Assembly (NCBI GenBank): GCA_027493955.1 | Contig: JAOSJT010000001.1 | Span: 945,131-1,009,130, forward strand | Source: Bacteroidia bacterium | GTDB lineage: Bacteria > Bacteroidota > Ignavibacteria > SZUA-365 | Reading direction: 5' to 3' | Length of the DNA stretch: 64,000 nt | Shown: positions 34,844-44,023 of the stretch, in pieces | Layout: each line of letters begins with the position of its first letter | How positions within the stretch are numbered: the stretch's first letter is position 1 | Notes under the pieces: generated by a model | Database searches by the model: none | What the model saw: the letters and a program-made list of their open reading frames with translations, nothing else | What the model was told of the DNA's origin: nothing | Translations under genes and position numbers: made by a program

Positions 34844-36616
34844 ATGATGAAAGGTGTTTTTCTCTTCACGGCCCGCACACGGGGGCGGCCAAGGGCGCCG
34901 CGCTCGAATCGTGCGGCGATAACGCTGTTGCCTGTGGCGCTGCTGCTTCAGTTTGTCTTGCTGACGCCGGTTTGCGCCCAGGATGCGCGGGCGCCCGCCC
35001 TGCTCGCGAAATCCCCCGCCGAAATGGGCGTTATGTACAACGAGTTCGACACGATAGCCACCGTGATACCGAAGATACATACAGGGCTGGGGTGGTTTAC
35101 CGCTGAGCTTGGGGATCTGAATGGCGACGGTTTCGACGACTATGCCGTGACCTCGTCGCTCGACACAACGTTCCTCTTCTACGGTGGTGTTCCCTTGCCC
35201 GTCGAGCCGCGGTATTTCGTGCTCGGCGGTTCGGGTGGTGTGGCCGCCGGTGATTTCAACGGCGATGGATACGTGGATTTGGCGACGACGGTTCGAGCCA
35301 ATAATGTGACGGGTAATCCCGACCCGGAGCGGAGAGGATTTATACGTGTGTACTACAACACACGAAGCGATCCACCTTTTCGCGGTTCGGATCCTGATCA
35401 AATATTGCGGGCACCCGAGGGTAAAGTCGAGTTATGGGGTACTCCATTGGCGGGAGGGGACGTTTGGTATCCGGGCATCAAGGTTTGCGATTTCAACGGC
35501 GATGGCGTCCCGGATCTCCTGACGCACGCAACGCGAAAGGACTCCACGCTTGTATCAAATGGATACAAGTTCTACCAGGTATTCTTCGGTGGAGATTCGC
35601 TCCCAACCACGCCAAATCTGGAAATTCGCCCTCCGGTACGGGGTGACGGTATCAGTCATAACTACGACTATCGCTATCATGTCGGCGATCTCAACGGCGA
35701 CGGCTGCACTGACATAATGATTCGCAGTCTGTACTACGACAACCATCCTCAGGGTGCACACTCGCCGTTGGATGTCTACCTGGGTAATTCCGCAGGGCGG
35801 GTCGAGGCTCCTTCATTCTCCATGGAATACGGGTTCTGGAAACAGAATGACCGCTTCGGAGTTGCGGATCTGAACAACGATGGCTGCGACGAGGTGATCG
35901 GCGCCTACTCGGTAACGTATGGAAATGCTCCCTACTGCCAAGGACGCCCGGACATTTCGAGCATTCAGGCCGACGATTCGCTGCGCAATCCGTTGCCGAG
36001 CGTGCTTGTTGGTTCACAAATGGTTTGTCCGGTCGGTGACGTCAACGGCGACGGTACGCGCGATGTGCTCGTCAGTTGGGTGCCGGAGCTGTTCCGAATG
36101 ACGTCGGTGTATTTCCTCTATGCCAACCGGAGCGGTGCGGTTAACAAAACTGCGTATGGATCTTTCGGAGTGGATCTAGACCTCGATAATCTCGAGTGGG
36201 GCGCATGGCCGGTCGGTGACGTCAACGGTGACGGTTATGACGACGTCATCCTCTTGGGACTACCATCGGATACTCCCGGGAACAGATCGATCCGTTTCCG
36301 CATCTACGGCGGGAACAGCAAACTTGTCACCGTTGCTGACATACCGCGGCTTCCGGAGAGCATGCGGTTGAGCGCATACCCGAATCCTGTGCATGCCGGG
36401 CAGAGCGTGCAACTGCTCCTGCACAGCGATGCCGCGCTGTCGGGAGATGTACTCCTTTTCGATGCGCTCGGCCGCGAACTGCGGCGCATGTCCGTAAACG
36501 TCGAGGCGCGATCGAACTCCTGGCCGCTCGCTCTCGATGGTCTCCTGCCTGGCATGTACAGCATAGTCTTCCGTTCCGCGACACGCACTTCACATACATC
36601 GCTTCTTGTGCTCTGA
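34844..36616 (+). CDS. Secreted FG-GAP repeat protein with T9SS-type C-terminus
   Basis: 590 aa. Long n-region, then hydrophobic ITLLPVALLLQFVLLTPVCAQ signal peptide. Seven FG-GAP/VCBS-like calcium-loop repeats are visible: LGDLNGDGFDDYAV, AAGDFNGDGYVDLAT, VCDFNGDGVPDLLTH, VGDLNGDGCTDIMIR, VADLNNDGCDEVIG, VGDVNGDGTRDVLVS and VGDVNGDGYDDVILL, suggesting a beta-propeller. The C-terminus (MRLSAYPNPVHAGQSV, DALGRELRRMSV, GLLPGMYSIVFRS) is a T9SS sorting domain. Perfect AGGAGG before the start. Probable surface protein, perhaps adhesive; no enzyme motif. Confidence 0.85.
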   Translation: MMKGVFLFTARTRGRPRAPRSNRAAITLLPVALLLQFVLLTPVCAQDARAPALLAKSPAEMGVMYNEFDTIATVIPKIHTGLGWFTAELGDLNGDGFDDYAVTSSLDTTFLFYGGVPLPVEPRYFVLGGSGGVAAGDFNGDGYVDLATTVRANNVTGNPDPERRGFIRVYYNTRSDPPFRGSDPDQILRAPEGKVELWGTPLAGGDVWYPGIKVCDFNGDGVPDLLTHATRKDSTLVSNGYKFYQVFFGGDSLPTTPNLEIRPPVRGDGISHNYDYRYHVGDLNGDGCTDIMIRSLYYDNHPQGAHSPLDVYLGNSAGRVEAPSFSMEYGFWKQNDRFGVADLNNDGCDEVIGAYSVTYGNAPYCQGRPDISSIQADDSLRNPLPSVLVGSQMVCPVGDVNGDGTRDVLVSWVPELFRMTSVYFLYANRSGAVNKTAYGSFGVDLDLDNLEWGAWPVGDVNGDGYDDVILLGLPSDTPGNRSIRFRIYGGNSKLVTVADIPRLPESMRLSAYPNPVHAGQSVQLLLHSDAALSGDVLLFDALGRELRRMSVNVEARSNSWPLALDGLLPGMYSIVFRSATRTSHTSLLVL

Positions 36617-36647
36617 CCCGTCATTCACAATCAACAGGAGAAAGGTG

Positions 36648-39600
36648 ATGCGTATTTGCAGCGTTCTTTTCCTCGCCCTGCTGGCGACGAGTACGCTCCA
36701 CTGCCAGACGCTCGACAAATTCTATATCGGCGCATTCTGGGTGGGCGGCAATGCCACCGATACCGTACGGCAACCGAATCCCGGTTCGGTGGCAACCTAC
36801 AATGAAGCTACCAACTTACCCTCCGACCTCCCGCAAGGCAGATTCGACGAACTACAGGATCTTGGCCTCAATCTCGCGGGCATCGAGCTTCATTATAATT
36901 CCATCGTCCGTAGCGACGAAAACGGACAGCGCAACGTGCTCCGTGATATAACCGACGATCTGGTCGCAAACTACAGTACGGCCTTTGAAACCGACATCGA
37001 TGTGTGCATCTTCGACTGGGGGATACACACGGCCAGCGAACTCAACCGTGTTATCCTCAATCCGGAATCCACGTGGGATTTCGAGCACCGTACGTTCGAT
37101 TCAACAAGCCTCGCGGCACTTACTGCCTTCCGTAGTTTCCCATTCAACAACCTTCGAACCGACCGCTCCATCCTCGAACAAACGCAGACCATCAACTGCG
37201 TCCGCTTCACGCAACCGGGCGACACGGTCCGGGGCCTGCGCTTCGAGAGGAAACGGGAGCTGACCGCGAGAAAGAACTACTGGGGCGATAACGAATCCCA
37301 TCACAGCCAGCCTAAAAATCTGATCGCGGGGCTGTATCATCTTTCCGTGGTACTTGCGGATGATGAGGATGAGTTCACTAATCCTCCCAATTCATCGGCG
37401 ACGGTCCTGACCATCCGCATTTTCTCGACACATCCGGATTCCATAACCAAACGCGTTTCTCGCGATTTTGTCGTGCCGGGCAGCGCATTCTACGACGGTC
37501 CCACGCTCCGTGCCGCACCGTTCGAATATCACCTCGCTCAGATCGAGATGCGCATCGACTCGTTCGACGTGCGCACACCGGGGACCTCCGAGGACGCCTG
37601 GATGCACAGCGCCCTCACGGTAAACGATCCCGACTCGACAACGAACTGGGAGCGTACGGATGTGCTGGTGGCGGATCGACTCAAGCACTGGAAGGACCTC
37701 ATCGACAAGGACCTGATGGGTCCTCTTGAGATTGAAGTCTTTGCGAATTCGAACGCCCATTTTCTTGTCGACGCGGTGTGCCTGTCGAGCCCCGCCGCCT
37801 ACGGACTTTTCGCCTCGGGCGATAGTCATGCGGGTGTACATTCCGGCATGCATACGGATTTCATGACCCGCCTCTCCGCCATCGCCAGCGACCGCAACGG
37901 CGTGGGCAGCTTCACAACGAGCAGGATACCACTCATGACGGTCCAGGAACAGCGCCCGAGCATCGGCTCATGGCCAAGCGCGCGCGTGGTGGGTGCCGCC
38001 CTGGCCGACAGCCTCCCGCATTGCCTCCCCTACTCGGCGCACGGAGCGGAGGTAAGCACCGAGGATATGGGTCCATTGCTGGAATTTCACCGGAACATGG
38101 TTTCCGGATTTTACACGTATTCCGTGGACTACGCGTATCCCCGTATGTGTGAAGATCCGGACCCAAGCGCGTACTACGATTCTCTGTATCAGCACTACAG
38201 TTTCGCCAAGGCCGGTCGCATGCGTGACAATGTCACCCGCTACCGGAGCTATACCGTGAGCCGCGCTCTGAGAGGCATCCATGCGCCGTGGATTCCGTTT
38301 GTGCAAAACCACAGCAATATGTTCGTGCGGGATGCGGACTCTCTCGGAGTTGCGTGGGACAAGGATCCCCTGCGCGAACCCAACGCGGCCGAGCTAAGAC
38401 TGATGTGCAACATCGCGCTCGCCCACGGAGCGGATGGCATCATGTTCTATCAGTACAATACACATGGAGCGAGGATTATTGATGCCGCAAACGCCTGCTG
38501 GCCGCGTCTGCGTCGCGACTGGGTCTTGGACTCAACTCGTCAGATACATACCAACTCGGGTTCAATGGGCTTTCTGGGCGCCAACAACCTGCCGCGCGTG
38601 TGCGACACGAACGGTGAAAACAAATGGGATTCTACCAAAACTTATATCGCGGGATTTTTACGTCCCGTGGGCGAGCTCCTGCGGGAGATGACCTGGGAGC
38701 GAAGCAAATCCTGGTACTGCGGCGAAGGCGAGGCGCAACTGGTCTCGAAGGTCATCAGTCAGAGACAGGATGCGCTCGATCCCATCGACGGGTCGTCCGA
38801 AACGTTCGTGGAAACGGCGGAGTTCAGTGATGCGGGGACGAAGCACCTCCTCGTCATCAACGGCCGGGCGCATCGCGAGGGACAGCGGCATATCACGGTA
38901 AAGCTCGCACGACACGAAGTGACCTACGATGAATGGAAAGTGACCAACGTTCAGACAGGTGATATCTGGATCGTTCGGCCCAACGATGCACCCGACAGCA
39001 CCAGCACGGCGAACGGCTTCACCGAATTTTTCGCCCCCGGCTCGGCGGCGTTGTACCGTCTCGAACCGTTTGCGGACGAGACGCTGGATTTCGATGGCGA
39101 ATGTCTGTCGGGAAGCATCTTCATCGAACCGGCTGCGATGCTGTATATCAAGCCCTCCGATAACCTGCGCTTCCGGTCGGGACGCGGGCTCTATTGCGAT
39201 GGTCAGCTCTTCGGTCAGGGAGCCAGCTTCGATGCGTGCGATACTGAAATCACCTGGGAAGGGATTGTCGCTCGAAATAACGGAGAGGTCAACCTCGTCG
39301 ATGCGCTGATCTCCCGCGGCGGTGTCGTCGCCGGTTCGGGAGGTACGGTGGGGGTCAACAATATACAGGTCAGCGGGACCTCGACCGCCCTCAGGAATTA
39401 TGGGGGCGTGCTCGAAAGCGAAGGCAGCACGTCTACCGATGTTTTTCACCATCTCTCCGTCGTTGGACCCGGCTCGACCGGGACTCCCAGCACCTGGCTT
39501 GTTCGGGACATCGCGACGGGAAACGCTGAGGACAGTTCAACGGCGGTCTTCGTTTCCTTCGGAGATGCCGCCATTGACGAAATCGAAGCGGGAAACTTCT

Positions 39601-40814
39601 GGAGAAGCATCCGCTGTCTCGATGGACACCTGATCGGTGATGTGGATGGAGCCGAGCCGGTGGATGGATTGAACAATCGGCTTTCATCGGTATCCATCGG
39701 ACTCGAGGCGGGTTGGAGCGGCAGCATCGATCTTGGCGAAATTAGAATCAGCCCAACGGAATGCGCACGGAACCTGATTGCCATCGACAGCGCGATGGGA
39801 TATCACGCCATCTGCGAAACCGGATCCACCGTTGCGGCACGTCAAAACTGGTGGGATCCGCTCGATCTGCTTGCCGTACCCGATCCTATTCGTATTCAGG
39901 GGACAGTGCTCTACGATTACGTTCGCACGGATCCGTTACCGTTCGCGCCGACATATCGTGAGTCTCTTGCCGGTGGTCGGACCCTGGAGAAATCGATCGC
40001 ATCCCAACCAACGCCGACATTTTCCGACTCACTCCGCGCAGCGTTCAAACGTCGTGACACCCTCGCACTGCGGTCGTGCGTCACCGCATTCCTGCAATCT
40101 CCGGTCGCCGCTGTGGCGGAGTACACGCAGCTTCGCAGGATACACAGCATACTGCGTCAATCCGGCGAAGCGGATCTTGTCGATTCTCTTCTGCTGCTTT
40201 GTCTCCGGCGTCCCGATGTGGAGAGCAAGCTCCTTGCGTGCGATATCGCCACCGCCGATAGTCTGTATTCGGAAGCAATACAGATCCTGAACAGCTACAG
40301 CTTCATCGCCCGACCCTCACTGCAGACGCGCGCGCTCGTCCGTAAAACACAACTGTATCCCCGCTCCGGCCCCGGAGGGTATGTCTCCGGATTGAGCGCT
40401 CTGGATAGCCTGCTCTCACTTGCGGGCATCGATGGCCCGTTGCTGGATTATGCCGGTTGGTATCCCAGACTCTATTCGGGTCTGACGTCTGTGCAACGTC
40501 ACGCAATCCCGAAGTTGCCCGTACGTTCACTCCTCGACCGCGTCATTCCCTCCAGCATAGTAATGGGACAGAACTATCCCAATCCCTTCTCCGCCGTCAC
40601 GTCCTTCACCTTCAAACTCCCCGACACCCGCGAAGTGAAGCTCACCGTGCATGACATGCTCGGCCGCGAATTGACGGTGGTCAAACAGGGTATGCTCGAT
40701 CGCGGCGTCCACTCGGCGGTGCTGCATGCGGAAAGGCTCTCGGCGGGCATGTATTTGTATCGCCTGCAGGCCGGGAGCGAGGTGTTGCAGGGAAGGATGG
40801 TTCTTGTAAGGTAA
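36648..40814 (+). CDS. Giant secreted protein with T9SS-type C-terminus
   Basis: 1388 aa from ATG 36648 (AGGAGAAAGG just before; signal peptide ICSVLFLALLATSTLHCQ). Residues about 20-700 look like a large alpha/beta region with aromatic-rich segments (FYTYSVDYAYPRM, HGADGIMFYQYNTHGARI) reminiscent of glycoside-hydrolase-like barrels, but I cannot name a family. Residues about 800-1100 resemble a right-handed beta-helix or pectate-lyase-like region (NNGEVNLVDALISRGGVV). The end (MGQNYPNPFSAVTSFTF, LTVHDMLGRELTVV, LSAGMYLYRLQAG) is a clear T9SS sorting domain. Its stop codon lies inside the 13-bp repeat flanking the IS110 element. Confidence 0.8.
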   Translation: MRICSVLFLALLATSTLHCQTLDKFYIGAFWVGGNATDTVRQPNPGSVATYNEATNLPSDLPQGRFDELQDLGLNLAGIELHYNSIVRSDENGQRNVLRDITDDLVANYSTAFETDIDVCIFDWGIHTASELNRVILNPESTWDFEHRTFDSTSLAALTAFRSFPFNNLRTDRSILEQTQTINCVRFTQPGDTVRGLRFERKRELTARKNYWGDNESHHSQPKNLIAGLYHLSVVLADDEDEFTNPPNSSATVLTIRIFSTHPDSITKRVSRDFVVPGSAFYDGPTLRAAPFEYHLAQIEMRIDSFDVRTPGTSEDAWMHSALTVNDPDSTTNWERTDVLVADRLKHWKDLIDKDLMGPLEIEVFANSNAHFLVDAVCLSSPAAYGLFASGDSHAGVHSGMHTDFMTRLSAIASDRNGVGSFTTSRIPLMTVQEQRPSIGSWPSARVVGAALADSLPHCLPYSAHGAEVSTEDMGPLLEFHRNMVSGFYTYSVDYAYPRMCEDPDPSAYYDSLYQHYSFAKAGRMRDNVTRYRSYTVSRALRGIHAPWIPFVQNHSNMFVRDADSLGVAWDKDPLREPNAAELRLMCNIALAHGADGIMFYQYNTHGARIIDAANACWPRLRRDWVLDSTRQIHTNSGSMGFLGANNLPRVCDTNGENKWDSTKTYIAGFLRPVGELLREMTWERSKSWYCGEGEAQLVSKVISQRQDALDPIDGSSETFVETAEFSDAGTKHLLVINGRAHREGQRHITVKLARHEVTYDEWKVTNVQTGDIWIVRPNDAPDSTSTANGFTEFFAPGSAALYRLEPFADETLDFDGECLSGSIFIEPAAMLYIKPSDNLRFRSGRGLYCDGQLFGQGASFDACDTEITWEGIVARNNGEVNLVDALISRGGVVAGSGGTVGVNNIQVSGTSTALRNYGGVLESEGSTSTDVFHHLSVVGPGSTGTPSTWLVRDIATGNAEDSSTAVFVSFGDAAIDEIEAGNFWRSIRCLDGHLIGDVDGAEPVDGLNNRLSSVSIGLEAGWSGSIDLGEIRISPTECARNLIAIDSAMGYHAICETGSTVAARQNWWDPLDLLAVPDPIRIQGTVLYDYVRTDPLPFAPTYRESLAGGRTLEKSIASQPTPTFSDSLRAAFKRRDTLALRSCVTAFLQSPVAAVAEYTQLRRIHSILRQSGEADLVDSLLLLCLRRPDVESKLLACDIATADSLYSEAIQILNSYSFIARPSLQTRALVRKTQLYPRSGPGGYVSGLSALDSLLSLAGIDGPLLDYAGWYPRLYSGLTSVQRHAIPKLPVRSLLDRVIPSSIVMGQNYPNPFSAVTSFTFKLPDTREVKLTVHDMLGRELTVVKQGMLDRGVHSAVLHAERLSAGMYLYRLQAGSEVLQGRMVLVR

Positions 40815-40910
40815 AGGGTAAAGAGACGGTATGTTGAAAATGGATAGCAAACCTCACCGTCGTTGATGCATACATTGCATCACCAACAATATACCAACAG
40901 GAGGTTTGCT

Positions 40911-42038
40911 ATGACTCGGAAACTGAAACTTCAACCTATCAAAGAAATGTTTGCCGATCAAGATCTCTACATCGGCATCGACGTACACCTGAAGAGTTGG
41001 ACCGTTTGTATCCTCACCGCGACACGTGTGTATCGATCATTTAATCAGCCACCGGATCCTTCTGTGCTTATTGATCATTTACATCGACACTTTCCCGGCG
41101 CCCGATACCATTGCGTCTATGAAGCCGGATACTTTGGATTTTCGGCGGCACGCGCACTCAACGCCGCCGGTGTCGAGTGCATTGTCGTACACCCCGCGGA
41201 TGTTCCCCAATCGGATTATGAGCGGCGGAACAAATCGGATCGCATCGACGCCCGGAAACTCGCGCATGAATTGCGCGGCAAACACTTGAAGGCGATCTAC
41301 ATACCCGAGGCGGAGATGGAACAAGACCGTGGGCTTCTGCGGGCGCGCGAGGATGTGGTCACAAAGCAATCGCGCGTCAAGCATCAAATCCGCGCCTATT
41401 TGAAGCAGCATGCGGTGCCGTTTCCGTTGAACGAGAGTGGTTCTCCGCGTTCATGGTCTCGCGCGGTGATTGCCAAACTCGCGAAGATCGTTTTGCCCGC
41501 ACACAGTGGCACACGCACGTTGCAATTCCTTGTTCGGGAGTTGTTGTTCCACCGTGAGCAACTTCTCGAGCTCACCCGCGAGATACGCGCGTTGTCCCGC
41601 ACCGCGCGCTATGCCGAGAATGTGGAGCTGCTCTGTAGTTGTCCGGGCATTGGTATGGTAACAGCCATGGCGTTATTAACGGAATTGGCGGATATCCGAC
41701 GCTTCCCCAATGCCGATCGCCTCGCCAAATATATCGGGCTGATACCGGACGAGGAGTCGAGCGGCGATACGAAGAAGACGAAGGGCGTATCGAAGCGGCG
41801 GAACGCGCATCTGCGTCACAAATTGATCGAAAGCGCCTGGGTTGCCGCGCGCACCGACCCGGCCCTGATCGCCGTGTACGAAAGGGCATGCCGCCGTATG
41901 AAGAAACAACGCGCAATTATTGTCGTCGCGCGGAAATTGTTGAATCGACTCCGCGCGGTGCTGTTACGCAAAGAAAAGTACCAGATGGGCCAGACGGCCA
42001 TGCTGGCGAGCGAAGACACGTTGGAGCACGCGGCCTAA
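40911..42038 (+). CDS. IS110-family transposase (DEDD)
   Basis: 375 aa. RuvC-like DEDD domain with D24 (IGIDVHLKSW), E71 (CVYEAGYFG), D110 and D113 (KSDRIDARKLAHE). The C-terminal Transposase_20 domain has LLCSCPGIGMVTAMALLTEL and SSGDTKKTKGVSKRRNAHLR, where the Ser of the SG motif is the expected second catalytic residue. AGGAGG lies 6 bases before the ATG; a longer frame upstream is not needed. The gene appears intact. Proteins of this family act with an element-encoded guide RNA in the systems studied. Confidence 0.95.
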   Translation: MTRKLKLQPIKEMFADQDLYIGIDVHLKSWTVCILTATRVYRSFNQPPDPSVLIDHLHRHFPGARYHCVYEAGYFGFSAARALNAAGVECIVVHPADVPQSDYERRNKSDRIDARKLAHELRGKHLKAIYIPEAEMEQDRGLLRAREDVVTKQSRVKHQIRAYLKQHAVPFPLNESGSPRSWSRAVIAKLAKIVLPAHSGTRTLQFLVRELLFHREQLLELTREIRALSRTARYAENVELLCSCPGIGMVTAMALLTELADIRRFPNADRLAKYIGLIPDEESSGDTKKTKGVSKRRNAHLRHKLIESAWVAARTDPALIAVYERACRRMKKQRAIIVVARKLLNRLRAVLLRKEKYQMGQTAMLASEDTLEHAA

Positions 42039-42082
42039 ACACCGCCCGTCTCCGAAGGGCAACGTCCCCAGCTCGTCCGAGT

Positions 42083-42216
42083 AGACGCATTTTTCTGTGG
42101 ATCTCAACGCTTACCCTTTACTGCGGCAAACACGACGAATCACCGCACGAGACGCATTTTTCTGTGGATCTCAACGCTTACCCTTTACTGCGGCAAACAC
42201 GACGAATCACCGCACG
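42083..42216. repeat. 67-bp perfect tandem duplication downstream of the transposase
   Basis: Two head-to-tail copies (42083-42149, 42150-42216) beginning AGACGCATTTTTCTGTGGAT. Each contains TTACCCTTTAC (42111-42121 and 42178-42188), the reverse complement of the first 11 bases of the 13-bp repeat flanking the element. Confidence 0.95.
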
Positions 42217-42381
42217 AGGTGCACCGAATCGTACGCCTGACCGCTTTTTAGAGACTGCGGATCCACCCATGATAGAACGTAATAACGGATTTGTGGCGTA
42301 TTGATAACGAGCGTCTCTCTCGGGTACGACCACTCACAAAAGTCTCCGCGTCATGGTCGAGCAACAAACGGACAGTCGTAT

Positions 42382-42525
42382 GCCCACGTTCCACCAAGGA
42401 AAGATGGCCCGGTGATCCCCGCTGTCAAGATGGCGGGACACACTTCAGCTTGAAGACCACGGGCCAGCACCGCATCTTGACAGCACGGCTCCACCGAGCC
42501 CATGGGCTTCTGGTGGAACATGGGC
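42382..42525. ncRNA. Nested palindrome, candidate structured RNA or MITE
   Basis: 144 bases with two nested stems. Outer: GCCCACGTTCCACCA (42382-42396) against TGGTGGAACATGGGC (42511-42525), 14 of 15 paired. Inner: GCTGTCAAGATGGCGG (from 42421) against CCGCATCTTGACAGC (42470-42484), one bulge. The loop has a small CTTCA/TGAAG stem. A run of seven T follows at about 42550. Either an RNA gene of the IS110 element or a miniature inverted-repeat element; strand cannot be decided. The remaining bases up to 42746 hold no gene. Confidence 0.4.
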
Positions 42526-42746
42526 TAGAGAAGTATGTGCGGACTGACATTTTTTTCTGGTGATGGCTTGCTTTTTCACACAAAAGTAAAGGGTAAAGGG
42601 GTCTATAACCGTAGAGTGTACTCTTCATCCTTTATCAGTTTGTCATACGCTCAAGGCGGTCCGGACACGCGCCGGGCCGCCTCCCTTTGCCGGATCATTC
42701 GAGAACAGAAAATGCATAGATTACACACTTCAGAACTGGTGCGCAT

Positions 42747-43649
42747 ATGAAATCGATCATCCTTCCTCTTTTCGCTTTGCTCGTGTTCACCTTCGCCGCC
42801 TGCGACAGCACGGAGCCGACGTTGCCCGCTCTCGCCGCTCCGGCGCAACTCAGGGCTGCATCCGATAGCGGTGCCCTCATACTTGCCTGGAGTCCATCGA
42901 CGGACGAGGGGCATTCCGAATTTTCGGGCTATCACGTGACCGTGACGGACACCCGCACCGAAGCAATACAACATTTTGATGCGGGACGGAACAGCACGTA
43001 TCGTCTCACAGGTCTCGAAAATGGCGTGCTCTATCGCCTCGCTGTCCGATGTTGGGGCAAGGACGGTCTTTCCTCCCCGCAGGAGCGTTCCATCCTCTGG
43101 TCGCCCGCACAGCGCCGTGCGCACGATGCCGCCGGACAGCCGATACGCGTGTATGCCGTCACCGCCACCGGCTACCCCTCGGCCGTGGACATCCTGAATC
43201 CCGAAGGCCGCGTCGAAGCGTTACTGCTCAACTCCGCCGCCTTCCGCGAACGCGCCAGTCTGTATGTGCATACACTCGGCAGCGCGGCCGCCCTGATCAT
43301 ACGCAGTCCCGAGCTTGCCTTCGATCCCGGTCCCCGTACCCGCTTCGCGGATTGGGTGAACGGCGGCTATGTAATGGAAGCCAACAGTCTCAACGAGCCG
43401 CTCGCCTCCTCTCCTCCGGACACGTCTACCTACACCGCCACGTTCATCACGCTTCCGAACGGCACGTATCCGAAGGGGCGCGTGTACTTCGGCAAACTGC
43501 TGCGGCCCGGCGGCGACATCTATTTCCGCATGCTGGTCAAGCGCGGCGCGAACGGTCGCATGGCGCAGGGCACGGGCGACAATCGCTATATCGAAATCGA
43601 GGTGAGCGTGCAGAGCACGGCGGGGAATCACTTCGCGAAGCGGGGGTGA
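42747..43649 (+). CDS. Lipoprotein with fibronectin type III-like domain
   Basis: 300 aa. Lipobox VFTFAAC with Cys near residue 19 after a short hydrophobic stretch, so membrane-anchored. Residues about 30-115 read as FN3: APAQLRAASDSGALILAWSP, FSGYHVTVTDTRT, TYRLTGLENGVLYRLAVRCW. The remainder (about 120-300) is not recognised; it ends YIEIEVSVQST with charged residues. No obvious Shine-Dalgarno. Stands alone between the IS110 element and a repeat array. Function unknown. Confidence 0.75.
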   Translation: MKSIILPLFALLVFTFAACDSTEPTLPALAAPAQLRAASDSGALILAWSPSTDEGHSEFSGYHVTVTDTRTEAIQHFDAGRNSTYRLTGLENGVLYRLAVRCWGKDGLSSPQERSILWSPAQRRAHDAAGQPIRVYAVTATGYPSAVDILNPEGRVEALLLNSAAFRERASLYVHTLGSAAALIIRSPELAFDPGPRTRFADWVNGGYVMEANSLNEPLASSPPDTSTYTATFITLPNGTYPKGRVYFGKLLRPGGDIYFRMLVKRGANGRMAQGTGDNRYIEIEVSVQSTAGNHFAKRG

Positions 43650-43780
43650 GCACTCACATCTCCACCATCTCCCGGTGGCATGGCCGGAATACCAAAAGGG
43701 CGCCTCGTTCGAAGTAAATAAAACAGTTCAGAACTGAACCTCTTTTCCTCTTAACCCGCTCGTCATCAAGACCGCAAGAC

Positions 43781-44020
43781 TGCCCGGTAACAGGCCCCTT
43801 TTGCCTTTACCCTTCACCCTTTACCATGCATCACCTTTACGACAAAGGAGCCCGGAAACCCGCCCCCTTTACCCTTTACTCTTCACCCTTTACCAGGAAT
43901 CATCGAAACTAACCTATCAGCCCGCAACAGCGCCCCTTTACTCTTTACCCTTTACCCTTTACCAAGATTCTCCAAAACCACAAGGCGTCCCGGCAACAGA
44001 CCCCTTCACTCTTTACCCTT
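43781..44020. repeat. Composite array: about 69-bp units carrying TTTACCC heptamers
   Basis: Four imperfect units begin with CCCGG/CCCGC-AACAG-like blocks at 43783, 43851, 43921 and 43989 (spacing 68, 70, 68). Each continues with runs of CCCTTTA/CCCTTCA heptamers and an AGGAATC/AAGATTC-like tail. The array fills the gap between two convergent genes (lipoprotein and nadB); 43650-43780 has nothing else. Frames across it encode repeated FTLYQ-like peptides but have no start signals and are not considered genes. Confidence 0.85.
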
Positions 44021-44023
44021 CCC

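Larger units (their letters stand above)
40811..42598 (+). mobile_element. IS110-family insertion element with flanking 13-bp repeats
   Basis: A single transposase gene is bracketed by GTAAAGGGTAAAG at 40811-40823 and 42586-42598. The true ends are not certain: IS110 elements generally lack conventional terminal inverted repeats and target duplications, so the 13-bp repeat may be a split or repeated target. The left non-coding part is short (about 90 bases, with a hairpin GTTGATGCA/TGCATCACCAAC at 40862-40887); the right part is long (about 550 bases) and carries a tandem duplication and a nested palindrome. Confidence 0.55.

Noticed and set aside
40862-40887. Terminal inverted repeat of the IS110 element
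   Set aside because: The hairpin near the left end has no matching copy at the right end; IS110 elements generally lack ordinary terminal repeats.
43781-44020. CRISPR array with 68-70 bp period
   Set aside because: No conserved direct repeat of constant length; units are imperfect along the whole length and consist of heptamers.
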